A program made the position numbers and the translations under genes. From Acidimicrobiaceae bacterium (lineage in GTDB: Bacteria > Actinomycetota > Acidimicrobiia > Acidimicrobiales > Aldehydirespiratoraceae), in the NCBI GenBank assembly GCA_009843735.1, contig VYCW01000136.1:1-57469 (forward strand): a stretch of 57,469 nucleotides of DNA, written 5' to 3'. Shown one piece after another: positions 36,990-45,220 of the stretch (position 1 is the first letter of the stretch; the number at the start of each line of letters is the position of its first letter). The notes under the pieces are model-generated. The model made no database searches. It was not told the DNA's origin and saw only the letters and a list, made by a program, of their open reading frames with translations.

Positions 36990-37979
36990 TCACCCGCGTC
37001 GGCGGCGGGTGCGGCGCCGGGCCAGGCGGTCCTCGGTTGCGGGCGCAGCCGGGGCCGCTGACTCGACGTCGGGCGGGGGTTCGTCACCCCTCAGTACAGC
37101 GGCGATCTTGGCGGTGTGGGCCGGGGTGCTGCCGCAGCAGCTGCCGATGACGCCCACGCCCGCGGCCCGGGCCCGGTGGGCGTGGGCGGCCAGCACCTCG
37201 GGGGTGCCGTCGTATACCAGGCTGTCGCCGCTCCACACCGGAACGCCGGCGTTGGGCTTGGAGATCACCGGGGTTCCCGCTGATGCGGCCGTCGCCGCGA
37301 TCACGGCGGCTTCGGTGTCGGCGATGTTGTTGCCGCAGTTGGCGCCCATCGCGGCCAGGCCCAGCCCGCCGAGCCGTTCGGCCAACTCGGCGCCGGTGAC
37401 GCCCATCATGGTGCGCCCGGCGGTGTCGAAGCTCATGGTCGCGGCGACGGGCAGGTCGCACGCTGATCGGGCTCCCCGCACCGCGGCCTCCACCTCGTCG
37501 AGGTCGCTCATCGTCTCGATCCACAGCAGGTCCGCACCGCCGGCGGCCAGACCCGAGGCCTGCTCGGCGAAGGCGGCCTCGCACGCAGCCGCCGACATGT
37601 TGCCCAACGGCTCCAGCAGCTCACCGGTCGGTCCCATCGAGCCGGCCACCAGCACCAGCCGGCCCGTCCGCACCATCTCGGCGTCGGCCTCGACACGGGC
37701 GACGCCGGCTGCGGCCCAATTCAGGGTGACCACCTGATCCTGGAGGCCGTGCAGGGCCAGGCGGAAACTCGTCCCGCCGAAGCTGTTGGTCACCACCAGG
37801 TCGGCCCCGGCCTGGAGGTAGGCGCGGTGGATGGCCCGAACCTCGTCGGCGTGATGAACGTTCCACGCCTCGGGAGGATCGCCCGCGCTGAGGCCGACGG
37901 CGAAGAGCTGGGTGCCCATAGCCCCGTCGGCCACGACGTATCCCTTGGCATCCAGGAGCGCACCAATGGGGACTGTCAT
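36990..37979 (-). CDS. Homocysteine S-methyltransferase family protein
   Basis: The 329-residue protein is a zinc-dependent homocysteine S-methyltransferase of the MetH-N/BHMT/MmuM type. It has VVADGAMGTQLFAVGL, TNSFGGTSFRL, GSMGPTGELL, and zinc ligands in MGANCGNN and GSCCGSTPAH. The methyl donor (betaine, S-methylmethionine or a methylated corrinoid) cannot be told from the motifs; a glycine-betaine-type transporter 8 kb away makes a betaine donor an attractive guess. ATG 37979 has GGAG 8 bases upstream. The last 20 residues are an Arg-rich tail. Confidence 0.88.
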   Translation of the reverse strand: MTVPIGALLDAKGYVVADGAMGTQLFAVGLSAGDPPEAWNVHHADEVRAIHRAYLQAGADLVVTNSFGGTSFRLALHGLQDQVVTLNWAAAGVARVEADAEMVRTGRLVLVAGSMGPTGELLEPLGNMSAAACEAAFAEQASGLAAGGADLLWIETMSDLDEVEAAVRGARSACDLPVAATMSFDTAGRTMMGVTGAELAERLGGLGLAAMGANCGNNIADTEAAVIAATAASAGTPVISKPNAGVPVWSGDSLVYDGTPEVLAAHAHRARAAGVGVIGSCCGSTPAHTAKIAAVLRGDEPPPDVESAAPAAPATEDRLARRRTRRRRG

Positions 37980-38087
37980 GGACTCAGCTCCAACATGTTG
38001 CAGGTCCCCTCGTCGCGCGGGCCTGTACTCGTTCGCCGCCTGCCACGGTAGCGCCGCCTCCCGTCGGCTCCGGCGCAGCACCACCGG

Positions 38088-38093
38088 TACGCT
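38088..38093 (+). promoter_or_regulatory. -10 box for a leaderless TauD-like transcript
   Basis: TACGCT lies exactly 7 bases before ATG 38101. The upstream methyltransferase start is 121 bases away on the other strand, so each gene has its own promoter. Confidence 0.55.
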
Positions 38094-38100
38094 GACAGCC

Positions 38101-39000
38101 ATGACGCTTGCCCCGCCCAAGCCCTCCGATCCCGCCGCAGGCGTGCAACTCGACATCTCGCCGGTGGCCGGGGCGCTGGGCGCCGAGGTCCGGGGACTCG
38201 ACCCCGACGGCCTCGACGAGCAGGCCGCCGACGCGCTGCGCGAGGCCCTCGACACCCACCTCGTGCTGTTCCTGCCGGGCCTGAACCCCAGCGTGCAGCA
38301 ACTGCGCGACATCGGCGCGCTATTCGGCGAGCTGGAGGTCCACCCCTACATCGACAAGGTCGACGAGAACACTCCCGAGGTGTGCGTGCTCGACACGTCG
38401 GCCACCCCCAAGGCCGACATCTGGCACACCGACGTCACCTACAGCGAGCATCCACCCATCGCCGCGCTTCTCCACATGGTGCAGTGCCCGCCCGCGGGCG
38501 GCGACACCATGTGGATCAACTGCTACGACGTGCACGATTCGCTGTCGGCGCCTCTGCAGGCCTTCCTGGCCGGGCTCACGTGCATCCACGACGACGGCAA
38601 GCAGGGGTCGCTGCGGGCCGAGCACCCGGTGGTGCGCATCCATCCCGGCACCGGCCGGCGCAGTCTGTACGTCAACAAGCAGCACGGGCGGCGCATCCCC
38701 CAGCTGTCCCGGCCCGAGAGCCAGGCACTGCTGGGCTTCCTGTACCGCTGGCAGGAGCAGGTCAAGTTCAGCTGCCGCTGGCGCTGGTCGCCCGGCGATG
38801 TGGCGCTGTGGGACGAGCGCGTCACGCTGCACTCCATCGTGGACGACATCGGTGAAGCGGACAAGACCCGGATCCTGCACCGGGTGACGGTGCTGGGCGA
38901 CGATCCGCAACCGCCCGCGGACGCTGCGGCGTGGGACCGCCACCGCAGCGACAAGACTGCGGCCAGCGGCTACTTCGGCATGGCCGGCTTCGAGTTCTGA
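38101..39000 (+). CDS. TauD/TfdA-family Fe(II)/2-oxoglutarate dioxygenase
   Basis: The 299-residue protein belongs to the TauD/TfdA hydroxylases, which oxidise taurine, other sulfonates, aryloxyacids or related small acids. It has the iron motif WHTD (HxD) around residue 108-111, the distal iron His in RVTLHS, and the 2-oxoglutarate-binding Arg in TRILHRVTVLG. The central CPPAGGDTMWIN stretch is also typical. No taurine transporter is adjacent, so the substrate is open. The next gene is a luciferase-like enzyme in the same direction. Confidence 0.92.
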   Translation: MTLAPPKPSDPAAGVQLDISPVAGALGAEVRGLDPDGLDEQAADALREALDTHLVLFLPGLNPSVQQLRDIGALFGELEVHPYIDKVDENTPEVCVLDTSATPKADIWHTDVTYSEHPPIAALLHMVQCPPAGGDTMWINCYDVHDSLSAPLQAFLAGLTCIHDDGKQGSLRAEHPVVRIHPGTGRRSLYVNKQHGRRIPQLSRPESQALLGFLYRWQEQVKFSCRWRWSPGDVALWDERVTLHSIVDDIGEADKTRILHRVTVLGDDPQPPADAAAWDRHRSDKTAASGYFGMAGFEF

Positions 39001-39047
39001 AACCGCGGTTCATGGCCCCGCAAGGCCGCTGGTCAGGTTGACGGGCC

Positions 39048-40296
39048 GTGCGATTCGGCGTCTTCTACGAGTTGCAGATGCCCCGTCCCTGGGCCCCCGA
39101 CTCCGAGCAGCGGCTTCTGGCCGAGGCGATCGAGCAGGTCGAGGTGGCCGACGAAGTCGGCATCGATGTGGCTTGGGCGGTCGAGCACCACTTCCTGGAG
39201 GAGTACTCGCACTGCTCGGCGCCGGAGGTGTTCCTGGCCGCCTGCGCGGCCCGCACCAAGCGCATCCGCCTCGGCCACGGCATCCGCCAGGCACCGCCTC
39301 CGTACAACCACCCCGCCCGCACCGCCGAGTGCGTCGCCACCCTCGACCTGATCTCCGGGGGCAGGGTGGAGTACGGCATCGGTGAGGGAGCCACCCGCCT
39401 GGAACTGGGCGGCTTTGGCATCCCGGCCAAGCAGAAGCGGGCCATGAGCCTCGAGGCGGGCGAGCAGATCGCCAACATGATGGCCATGTCGCCCTACCCC
39501 GGCTTCGAGGGGGGAGTTCTTCTCGATGCCGTGCCGCGACGTGATACCGAAACCGGTGCAGAAGCCCCATCCGCCCATGTGGATCGCCTGCACCAACCGC
39601 ACCACCATCGAGTTGGCCGCTCGGCGGGGTCTCGGAGCCCTGGCCTTCGCTTTCGTGGACCCGGCCGAGGCCCGGCACTGGGCTGACGTGTACTACGACA
39701 TCATCCGCAGCGACGAGTGCGTGCCGCTCGGCCACAGCGTCAACGCCAACATCGCGGTGGTCACCGGCTTCTCGCTGCACTCCGAGCGGGCCGAGGCCAT
39801 CCGGCGAGGCTTCGACGGGTTCCACTTCTTCGCCTACGCCCTGCGACAGCTGGTGGTGCACCACACCATCCCGGGCCACTCCGACATCTGGGACCGCTAC
39901 GAGGCCCAGCGGGGCTCGGCCCTGGAGGATGCGGTGGCCGCCGCCCGCGACGCCGGCGACGACTACGCGGACACCATCGGCACCCCCGCCGACGCCGTCC
40001 GCTGGCTCAAGGAGGCCGAGGGTTCCGGTATCGACCACGTCATCTTCCTCCAGCAGGGCGGCAAGAACCGCCACATCGACATCTGCGACAGCCTGCGCCT
40101 GTTCGGATCGGACGTGCTGGGCGAGTTCACGACCGGACGTGAAGAGCGCGACGCGGCCAAGGCCGACGAACTGGCCCCCTACATCGAGAAGGCTCTGGCC
40201 CGCAAGGAGTGGATGCGCCCGCTGGAGCGCGACGAGGTGCCGGTGGTGGAGGCCTCAGTGGTGCACGCCGTCGTCCCCTCCAGTCCCATCAGCTGA
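39048..40296 (+). pseudogene. Luciferase-like monooxygenase gene with a single frameshift
   Basis: Two overlapping frames make one LLM-family protein of about 415 residues. The first (from GTG 39048: RFGVFYELQMPRPW, DVAWAVEHHFLEEYSH, GHGIRQAPPPYNHP, LDLISGGRVEYG) is lost at the G6 run 39509-39514. The second continues with EFFSMPCRDVIPKPVQKPHPPMWIA and runs to SSPIS at 40296. Reading one G fewer restores the frame without loss of conserved sequence. This may be a sequencing or assembly error, phase variation, or a fresh mutation. The N-terminal AVEHHF motif is common in F420- or FMN-dependent alkanal or ketone oxidisers. Confidence 0.88.
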
Positions 40297-40349
40297 CCCC
40301 CACGCGCTCTGGGTTCCGGCCTGCTCCGGCAAGACTTGCGGCGGGCTGC

Positions 40350-40389
40350 TTGCGCAGGTATCTTCCTAGGAAGTAATCTTCCTGGGAAG
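40350..40389 (+). promoter_or_regulatory. P450 promoter with twin palindromic operators
   Basis: TTGCGC (40350-40355) and TAATCT (40374-40379) are 18 bases apart. CTTCCTAGGAAG (40362-40373), a perfect palindrome, sits in the spacer. CTTCCTGGGAAG (40378-40389), nearly identical, covers the start region. The centres are 16 bases apart, the same helix face by about one and a half turns. This looks like a repressor site; no regulator gene lies next to it. Confidence 0.65.
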
Positions 40390-40415
40390 GTAAATCCGGG
40401 AGCCCGCCGCCACGG

Positions 40416-41807
40416 ATGGGAGGTGCGGAGGTGACGATCGTCGACAAGGAACCGACTGCCTGTCCAGTGGACCACGGCCAGCAGTCCTGTCCAGCCGCGG
40501 ACGCTGACCTCTGGGACTTCGACATGTTCCAGCGCCAGGACCACCACGCGGTTCTGGAGCGGCTGCGGGAGACAGACCCGGGCATCCACTGGGTTGACGA
40601 GGGAGACAAGGGCTCGGGTTACTGGGCCATCACCCGCCAGGCCCACCTCAAGGAGGTCAACCGCCGGGCCGACGTGTTCTCGTCCAGCCACAGCGGCACC
40701 CAGATGCGCGATCCCGATCAGCGGGAGTGGGCGTCGGGCATCATGAACGACCTGACGCTGATCGACATGGACGCGCCCCGCCACACCCGCTACCGCAAAC
40801 TCGTCAACCGGGGCTTCACCCCCCGCATGATCAACCTGCTCGAGGACTACCTCCAGAACCGCACCGACATAATCCTGGACCGGGTGGTGGAGGCAGGCCG
40901 CTGCGACTTCGTGCGGGACATCTCGGCCGAGCTGCCCCTCCAGGCCATCGCCGAGATGATGGGCATCCCCGTCGAGGACCGCTCCAAGGTGTTCGACTGG
41001 ACCAACGCCATGGTCGGCGGCGAGGACCCCGACTTTGTCAAGAGCCGCGACGACATCCTCCAGAACGCGGCCGAGCTCTTCGGCTATTCCCACCAGCTCC
41101 AGATGGAACGTCGCAGCACGCCCTCGGACGACATAGTCACCACGCTGCTGTCGGCCGACATCGACGGCGAGGCCCTGTCCGAGATCGAGTTCGACATGTT
41201 CTTCCTGATCCTGTGCGTGGCCGGCAACGAGACCACCCGCAACTCGATTACCCGGGGGATGATGGCCTTCTTCGAATTTGGTGACCAATGGGAGAAGTTT
41301 GTGGCCGACCCCGACCGCCACATGGAGACCGCGGTCGAGGAGATCGTGCGCTGGGCCACTCCGGTCATGTACTTCCGTCGCCAGGCCCTGTCCGACTACG
41401 AGATCGGCGGGGTCAAGATTGCCGCGGGCGACAAGGTGCTCATGTGGCACGTGGCCGCCAACCGCGACCCACGGGCCTTCGAGAACCCGTGGCGCTTCGA
41501 CATCGAGCGCACCCCCAACGACCATGTCGGCTTCGGCGGCGGCGGACCGCACTACTGCCTGGGCGCCAGCCTGGCCCGCATGGAGATCCGCCTGATGTTC
41601 CGCGAGATCGCCCGGCGCATGCCCGACATCCGCCTCGACGGCGAGCCCGACTACCTGCGCTCCAACTTCATCGGCGGCGTCAAGCGGCTGCCGGTGGCCT
41701 ACACCCCGTCACCGTCGTACGACACCGTGTCTCTGCACCGTCTCGGCTCGGCGGCCGGCGTGTCCGGGACCGTCGGCTACGGCGGCAACGTGGAGCGGTC
41801 GGTCTGA
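40416..41807 (+). CDS. Cytochrome P450
   Basis: A soluble bacterial class I P450 of 463 residues. It has the I-helix AGNETTRNSITRGM (oxygen activation), the K-helix EEIVR (ExxR), the meander RDPRAFENPWRFDIER and the heme loop FGGGGPHYCLGASLARMEIR with the thiolate Cys. ATG 40416 and GTG 40431 are both possible starts. The N-terminal segment has several Cys residues (ACPVDHGQQSCPA), unusual and of unknown role. The family resemblance is to CYP125/CYP142-like or related steroid/terpene hydroxylases, but I cannot assign it. A twin palindrome upstream implies substrate induction. Confidence 0.93.
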   Translation: MGGAEVTIVDKEPTACPVDHGQQSCPAADADLWDFDMFQRQDHHAVLERLRETDPGIHWVDEGDKGSGYWAITRQAHLKEVNRRADVFSSSHSGTQMRDPDQREWASGIMNDLTLIDMDAPRHTRYRKLVNRGFTPRMINLLEDYLQNRTDIILDRVVEAGRCDFVRDISAELPLQAIAEMMGIPVEDRSKVFDWTNAMVGGEDPDFVKSRDDILQNAAELFGYSHQLQMERRSTPSDDIVTTLLSADIDGEALSEIEFDMFFLILCVAGNETTRNSITRGMMAFFEFGDQWEKFVADPDRHMETAVEEIVRWATPVMYFRRQALSDYEIGGVKIAAGDKVLMWHVAANRDPRAFENPWRFDIERTPNDHVGFGGGGPHYCLGASLARMEIRLMFREIARRMPDIRLDGEPDYLRSNFIGGVKRLPVAYTPSPSYDTVSLHRLGSAAGVSGTVGYGGNVERSV

Positions 41808-41842
41808 CCTCGATTCTCCTTGCATCGCTAGTGCTCCGGGTT

Positions 41843-41855
41843 GGGGGTTGCCCCC
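41843..41855. terminator. Small hairpin between convergent genes
   Basis: GGGGG-TTG-CCCCC forms a short stem 36 bases after the P450 stop and before the end of the - strand gene. It could serve as a bidirectional terminator, but the stem is short and without a U tract. Confidence 0.3.
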
Positions 41856-41898
41856 GCTCGGCTGCAGGCGGCAGATCTCCGGATCCTCCGACGCGCAG

Positions 41899-42462
41899 TT
41901 ACTCGATCTGATCGAGCACGCTCTCAGCAACCAGGAACCCAGCGGCGTCAGCCTCCAGCCGGCTGAACACATCCCGGTCGACCTCGATGCCGAGACGATG
42001 GGCGGCCTCGTCGGCCTCGGCGATGCGGGCTCGGCCTGGCGGTGAGACCTCGCCGTCGACTCGGTGCAGTCCCACAGAACTCACCGCTCTGTCGCCTCGG
42101 GTGCGGTGGTCGGGTCCGGTGTTAGCCACACCCCGCATCCGGCCCTGCCAAAGGGTGGCGGCGATCGTGGCCAGTGGCACGGCCGGCTCGAACGTGACTG
42201 AGGCGCTGCCAGCGGCACGGACCGCCGTCTCGGCAGCCAGCAGTGCGTCGGGTGCTGTCACCCACGGCGATACGGGCAGTTCGCCGGAGGCGAGCGATCC
42301 GCAGAAGGCGCCGATCGCCCCGCCGTGGTGAATCTCCCCGAACTCAACGCTCTGGGCGATCTGTTCTGCGGTCCCAGGATCGCACCCGGCGATGCGGCTG
42401 GCCCGATACACGAGATCGCGGACCTCGCGAGGGGCCACGAAAACGGTCTGAGACTTGTCCAT
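41899..42462 (-). CDS. Small conserved protein, possibly DUF3726-like
   Basis: The 187-residue product begins MDKSQTVFVAPREVRDLVYRASRIAG and has no membrane segment or known motif. Its N-terminal pattern (EVRDL..RASR.AG...G.AEQIA) loosely resembles DUF3726 proteins, which I recall beside membrane-dipeptidase homologues; this is a weak, unverified match. The C-terminal half contains GPDHRTRGDRAVSSVG and a Pro/Gly-rich stretch. It lies 18 bases after the dipeptidase-like gene and is the last gene of the three-gene block. Confidence 0.6.
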   Translation of the reverse strand: MDKSQTVFVAPREVRDLVYRASRIAGCDPGTAEQIAQSVEFGEIHHGGAIGAFCGSLASGELPVSPWVTAPDALLAAETAVRAAGSASVTFEPAVPLATIAATLWQGRMRGVANTGPDHRTRGDRAVSSVGLHRVDGEVSPPGRARIAEADEAAHRLGIEVDRDVFSRLEADAAGFLVAESVLDQIE

Positions 42463-42480
42463 CGCCGCTTCGTTGGGCTG

Positions 42481-43431
42481 TCAGCCGAACACGGTCTCGA
42501 ACAGGCGCAGCCAGTTGCCGCCGAGGATCGCATCACGCTCCGTACCTGAGAACCCGGCCTCGTCGAGACCCTCGGCGAGTGAGCCGAAGTCCCTGGGTCC
42601 CCGGAACCACTCAGGCCACGGTGGGAACGCCGGTACCGCGCTGGGGTCAACCGGCCGGTCCCATCGGCCGCTGCGCATCCAGCCGAGGGAATCCTCGCGC
42701 CATCCGAGCACAGCGTCAGTGCCGATCGCGACGTGCTCGGGGCCGATCTGCTCGGCCAGCCGGGCGACCATGGCGCAGTACCGGGCCCTACTGACCCCAG
42801 CCCCACCCATGAACAGCGGATACAGCGTGCACCCGACTACCCCGCCGCGGGCCGCGACAGATTCGAGTACCTCGTCAGGCTTGTTGCGGGGTGAGTCGCA
42901 GAACCACAGCGGGTTGCCGTGGGTGATTGCGGTGGGCTGCGCCGATGCGTGCACCGCTTCGAGGCTGGTCCGGTTGCCGACATGGGAGAGGTCGATGAGC
43001 ACGCTCGCGTCGTTGAGCGCGGCCACCATCCGGTGCCCGGTCCGGGTCAGCCCGCCGTCGACCGGCTCGAAACAGCTCGCTCCCAGGTGGTTGGCGATGT
43101 TGTAGGTGAGCTGCACCACCCGGATTCCGACATCCGCAAAGATCTGGGCCATCTCCGGGTCGTCGCCGAGCATGGTGCTGTTCTGGAACCCGAGGAGCAC
43201 GCCGAGCACACCGTCCGCGGCCGCGTCGCGCATCTGTTCTGCGCTGGTCACGATCCTGACGATGTCGGCGTTATGGCGGCACAGGTGGCGAAAGGCTCCG
43301 ATCCGCGTCATCGCGCCGGCCAGGTCCTCCCATACCCCGACGGTGGCGTGGACGACGTCGACTCCGCCCGATCGCACCTCCTGGATGACAGTGCGGGACC
43401 AGTCGTTGATCTCGAGCCCGTCGATGATCAT
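42481..43431 (-). CDS. Atypical membrane-dipeptidase (peptidase M19) homologue
   Basis: The 316-residue protein has the TIM-barrel M19 fold: GVLLGFQNST, RVVQLTYNIANHLGASCFE, IDLSHVGNRTSLEAV, AITHGNPLWFCDSPRNK and AIGTDAVLGW. Against renal dipeptidase, the His of LSH, the His of ITHGNP and the Asp of GTD are kept. The N-terminal HxD (DGHND) is replaced by DGLEIND, and the bridging Glu (GxEG) by Gln (GFQN). The binuclear zinc site is thus altered. Similar variants occur beside dimethylglycine and betaine catabolic genes in proteobacteria (for example the PA5396 region in Pseudomonas, from memory). ATG 43431 overlaps the previous stop (ATGA). Confidence 0.88.
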   Translation of the reverse strand: MIIDGLEINDWSRTVIQEVRSGGVDVVHATVGVWEDLAGAMTRIGAFRHLCRHNADIVRIVTSAEQMRDAAADGVLGVLLGFQNSTMLGDDPEMAQIFADVGIRVVQLTYNIANHLGASCFEPVDGGLTRTGHRMVAALNDASVLIDLSHVGNRTSLEAVHASAQPTAITHGNPLWFCDSPRNKPDEVLESVAARGGVVGCTLYPLFMGGAGVSRARYCAMVARLAEQIGPEHVAIGTDAVLGWREDSLGWMRSGRWDRPVDPSAVPAFPPWPEWFRGPRDFGSLAEGLDEAGFSGTERDAILGGNWLRLFETVFG

Positions 43432-45146
43432 GAGGCCGTCCCCGGCCGCGGCGGCAGCACCCAGGCATCTTCCTCGTTGTTCCCAAGATCGCTGAAGCGG
43501 GGCGCCCCCTGGAACAGCGTGACCCTCAGCCAGTCGGTGGACTTGGGCTTGAAGTTGTCCATCCCGTACATCGCGAGCTGGAACCTCTGCAGCAGCAGCG
43601 GCAGGTAGTGCACCGAGCAGGCGTTGTCGCGGGGCTCTCCGTAGGCGCGGTCGCTCACTATGAGCCGTTCGGCCGCGATGCGATGCTCCGGATGCTCCCT
43701 CAGCACGCGGTGAACGGGTGAGCTGTCCGGGTAGGCCGCGAGCGCGGAGCGCATCCTCCATAGGCGTAGAGCGATGTCGATGGCCACGTCCCGGTTCGCG
43801 GGGTTGAGCCGGGAGCGCAGCGCCCGCCGCGGCTCCTCGTTGTTGTCGCTGATGACCCACCACCACGCGTCACCGGACGGGTCGTCGAGATCGAGTTGCG
43901 CCAGCCAGTCGAACCGGGCGTCGAGCAGCGCTCGCATCTCCCCAACAGTCAAGGCGGGATCGAGCGAGGCGTGCTCGTCGACGGTCAGCAGGTCGTCGAT
44001 CAGATCGTCGTCGGCTTCGTGGAGCTCCAGCAGCAGCGACACCACCAACTCGGTGGTCTCGGGGTTGTGACCCTCGGACCAGCGGTACAGGGCGTCGAAC
44101 GGCCGTGACTCGTGGCGGCAGCGCTCGAACGCGTCCCGGACTCGTGCCACCACCGAGGCCACCTCCACGGAGTTGAGGAACGGGCGACAATCGTCTTCGG
44201 TTCCGCGGAGGAAGTGCGAGTACGCCCTCTCGATCCACGCCTCGAGCCGGGCCAACCGCTCGCCCGTGCCCGTCAGCGACCGAACATCGGCCAGCGCCAG
44301 CTCCCGGATGGCGACCCAGGCGTGGATGACCCTCGGATGCTTGAATGCGAACGGCACCAATCCCAGCCCGGTGGCATTCCCCAGCCCGAAGTAGCGGCGC
44401 CAGCACGGGTCGAAGGTGACCGAGGCGGATCCGCCCCTGAACCGCGCGCACCGCTCCACCAAGTCGTAGCCGAGCTCCCGGAACATCCAGGCGCACACGA
44501 ACTGCGCCCTGTAGGGCACCCGGAGAGGATGGCCGTCGGGATACCCCTCGAAGGAGCGCATGCCGTACTTGCCGTTGGCGTAGAAGGCGGTGCTGCGCAG
44601 GATGTAGCCCGCGTCGGCCACCAGGCGAGGATCGGGCTGCTCGCCGCGGGCGAGGGCACCGACCAGGTAGTCGAAGAACCGGACGCTCCGGTTGCCTCGG
44701 GTGAGCACCAGCACCCGGGGATCAAGCCGCCCGGCCTCCTGGAGAGGGACCTCACGCCGGAGCATTGCGAGGAGGTCGCCGGTCGCCTCACCATCGACGA
44801 GCGCGGCTGCAATCTCCCACCGTTCGGCGATGACCCGGTCGGTGTGCTCAGCCTCGTCGATGGTGGTGGTGAAGGCCACGAAGCTGAAGCAGCAGTCGCC
44901 GGTGCGGAGTTCGTAGACGGCCTCGCCGTGGCCGTAGCCGTCTACGTCGAAGCGGGCTCGGCGGGCGCGCCACCCGTCCCGTGAGGCCCTGCGCAGCATG
45001 GTGCGACTGAAGCTGTAGCGGGTCAGCCGGGCCGCGCCCATCATCGCCGGTTGCATCACCACCTCTGGGGGGCGCAAACGGGACTGCCGCCGGTCGAGCT
45101 CGGTCTGGAGCCCGTCCCGAGACGTGACGGTCGCGCTCACTGACAC
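43428..45146 (-). CDS. Large conserved protein of unknown function (572 residues)
   Basis: No known domain is recognised. The protein is mainly alpha-helical by composition, soluble and without signal peptide. Recognisable blocks are SFSRTMLRRASRDGWRARR, the turn CCFSFVAFTTTIDEAEHTDRVIAERWE, LVDGEATGDLLAMLRREVPLQEAGR, VLTRGNRSVRFFDYLVGAL and ADAGYILRSTAFYANGKYG, then a C-terminal part with VISDNNEEPRR and SVHYLPLLLQRFQ. I recall homologues in proteobacteria encoded beside similar dipeptidase-like genes, without a function. GTG 45146 has GGAGG 9 bases upstream. The stop overlaps the dipeptidase-like gene, which implies a joint role. A strong hairpin separates it from proX. Confidence 0.8.
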   Translation of the reverse strand: MSVSATVTSRDGLQTELDRRQSRLRPPEVVMQPAMMGAARLTRYSFSRTMLRRASRDGWRARRARFDVDGYGHGEAVYELRTGDCCFSFVAFTTTIDEAEHTDRVIAERWEIAAALVDGEATGDLLAMLRREVPLQEAGRLDPRVLVLTRGNRSVRFFDYLVGALARGEQPDPRLVADAGYILRSTAFYANGKYGMRSFEGYPDGHPLRVPYRAQFVCAWMFRELGYDLVERCARFRGGSASVTFDPCWRRYFGLGNATGLGLVPFAFKHPRVIHAWVAIRELALADVRSLTGTGERLARLEAWIERAYSHFLRGTEDDCRPFLNSVEVASVVARVRDAFERCRHESRPFDALYRWSEGHNPETTELVVSLLLELHEADDDLIDDLLTVDEHASLDPALTVGEMRALLDARFDWLAQLDLDDPSGDAWWWVISDNNEEPRRALRSRLNPANRDVAIDIALRLWRMRSALAAYPDSSPVHRVLREHPEHRIAAERLIVSDRAYGEPRDNACSVHYLPLLLQRFQLAMYGMDNFKPKSTDWLRVTLFQGAPRFSDLGNNEEDAWVLPPRPGTAS

Positions 45147-45164
45147 CTGTCTGCGCCTCCAAGT

Positions 45165-45199
45165 GCTGATCGGGCGGGGAGGTGCCCCGCCCGATCAGC
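45165..45199 (-). terminator. Strong hairpin between proX and the unknown-protein block
   Basis: A perfect 15-bp stem (45165-45179 with 45185-45199, arms GCTGATCGGGCGGGG and its complement) with a 5-base loop lies 21 bases downstream of the proX stop on -. No T tract follows. It may end or attenuate the transporter transcript, or protect the 3' end of its mRNA. Confidence 0.75.
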
Positions 45200-45220
45200 C
45201 TAGGAACGTGTGCGTTCGAG

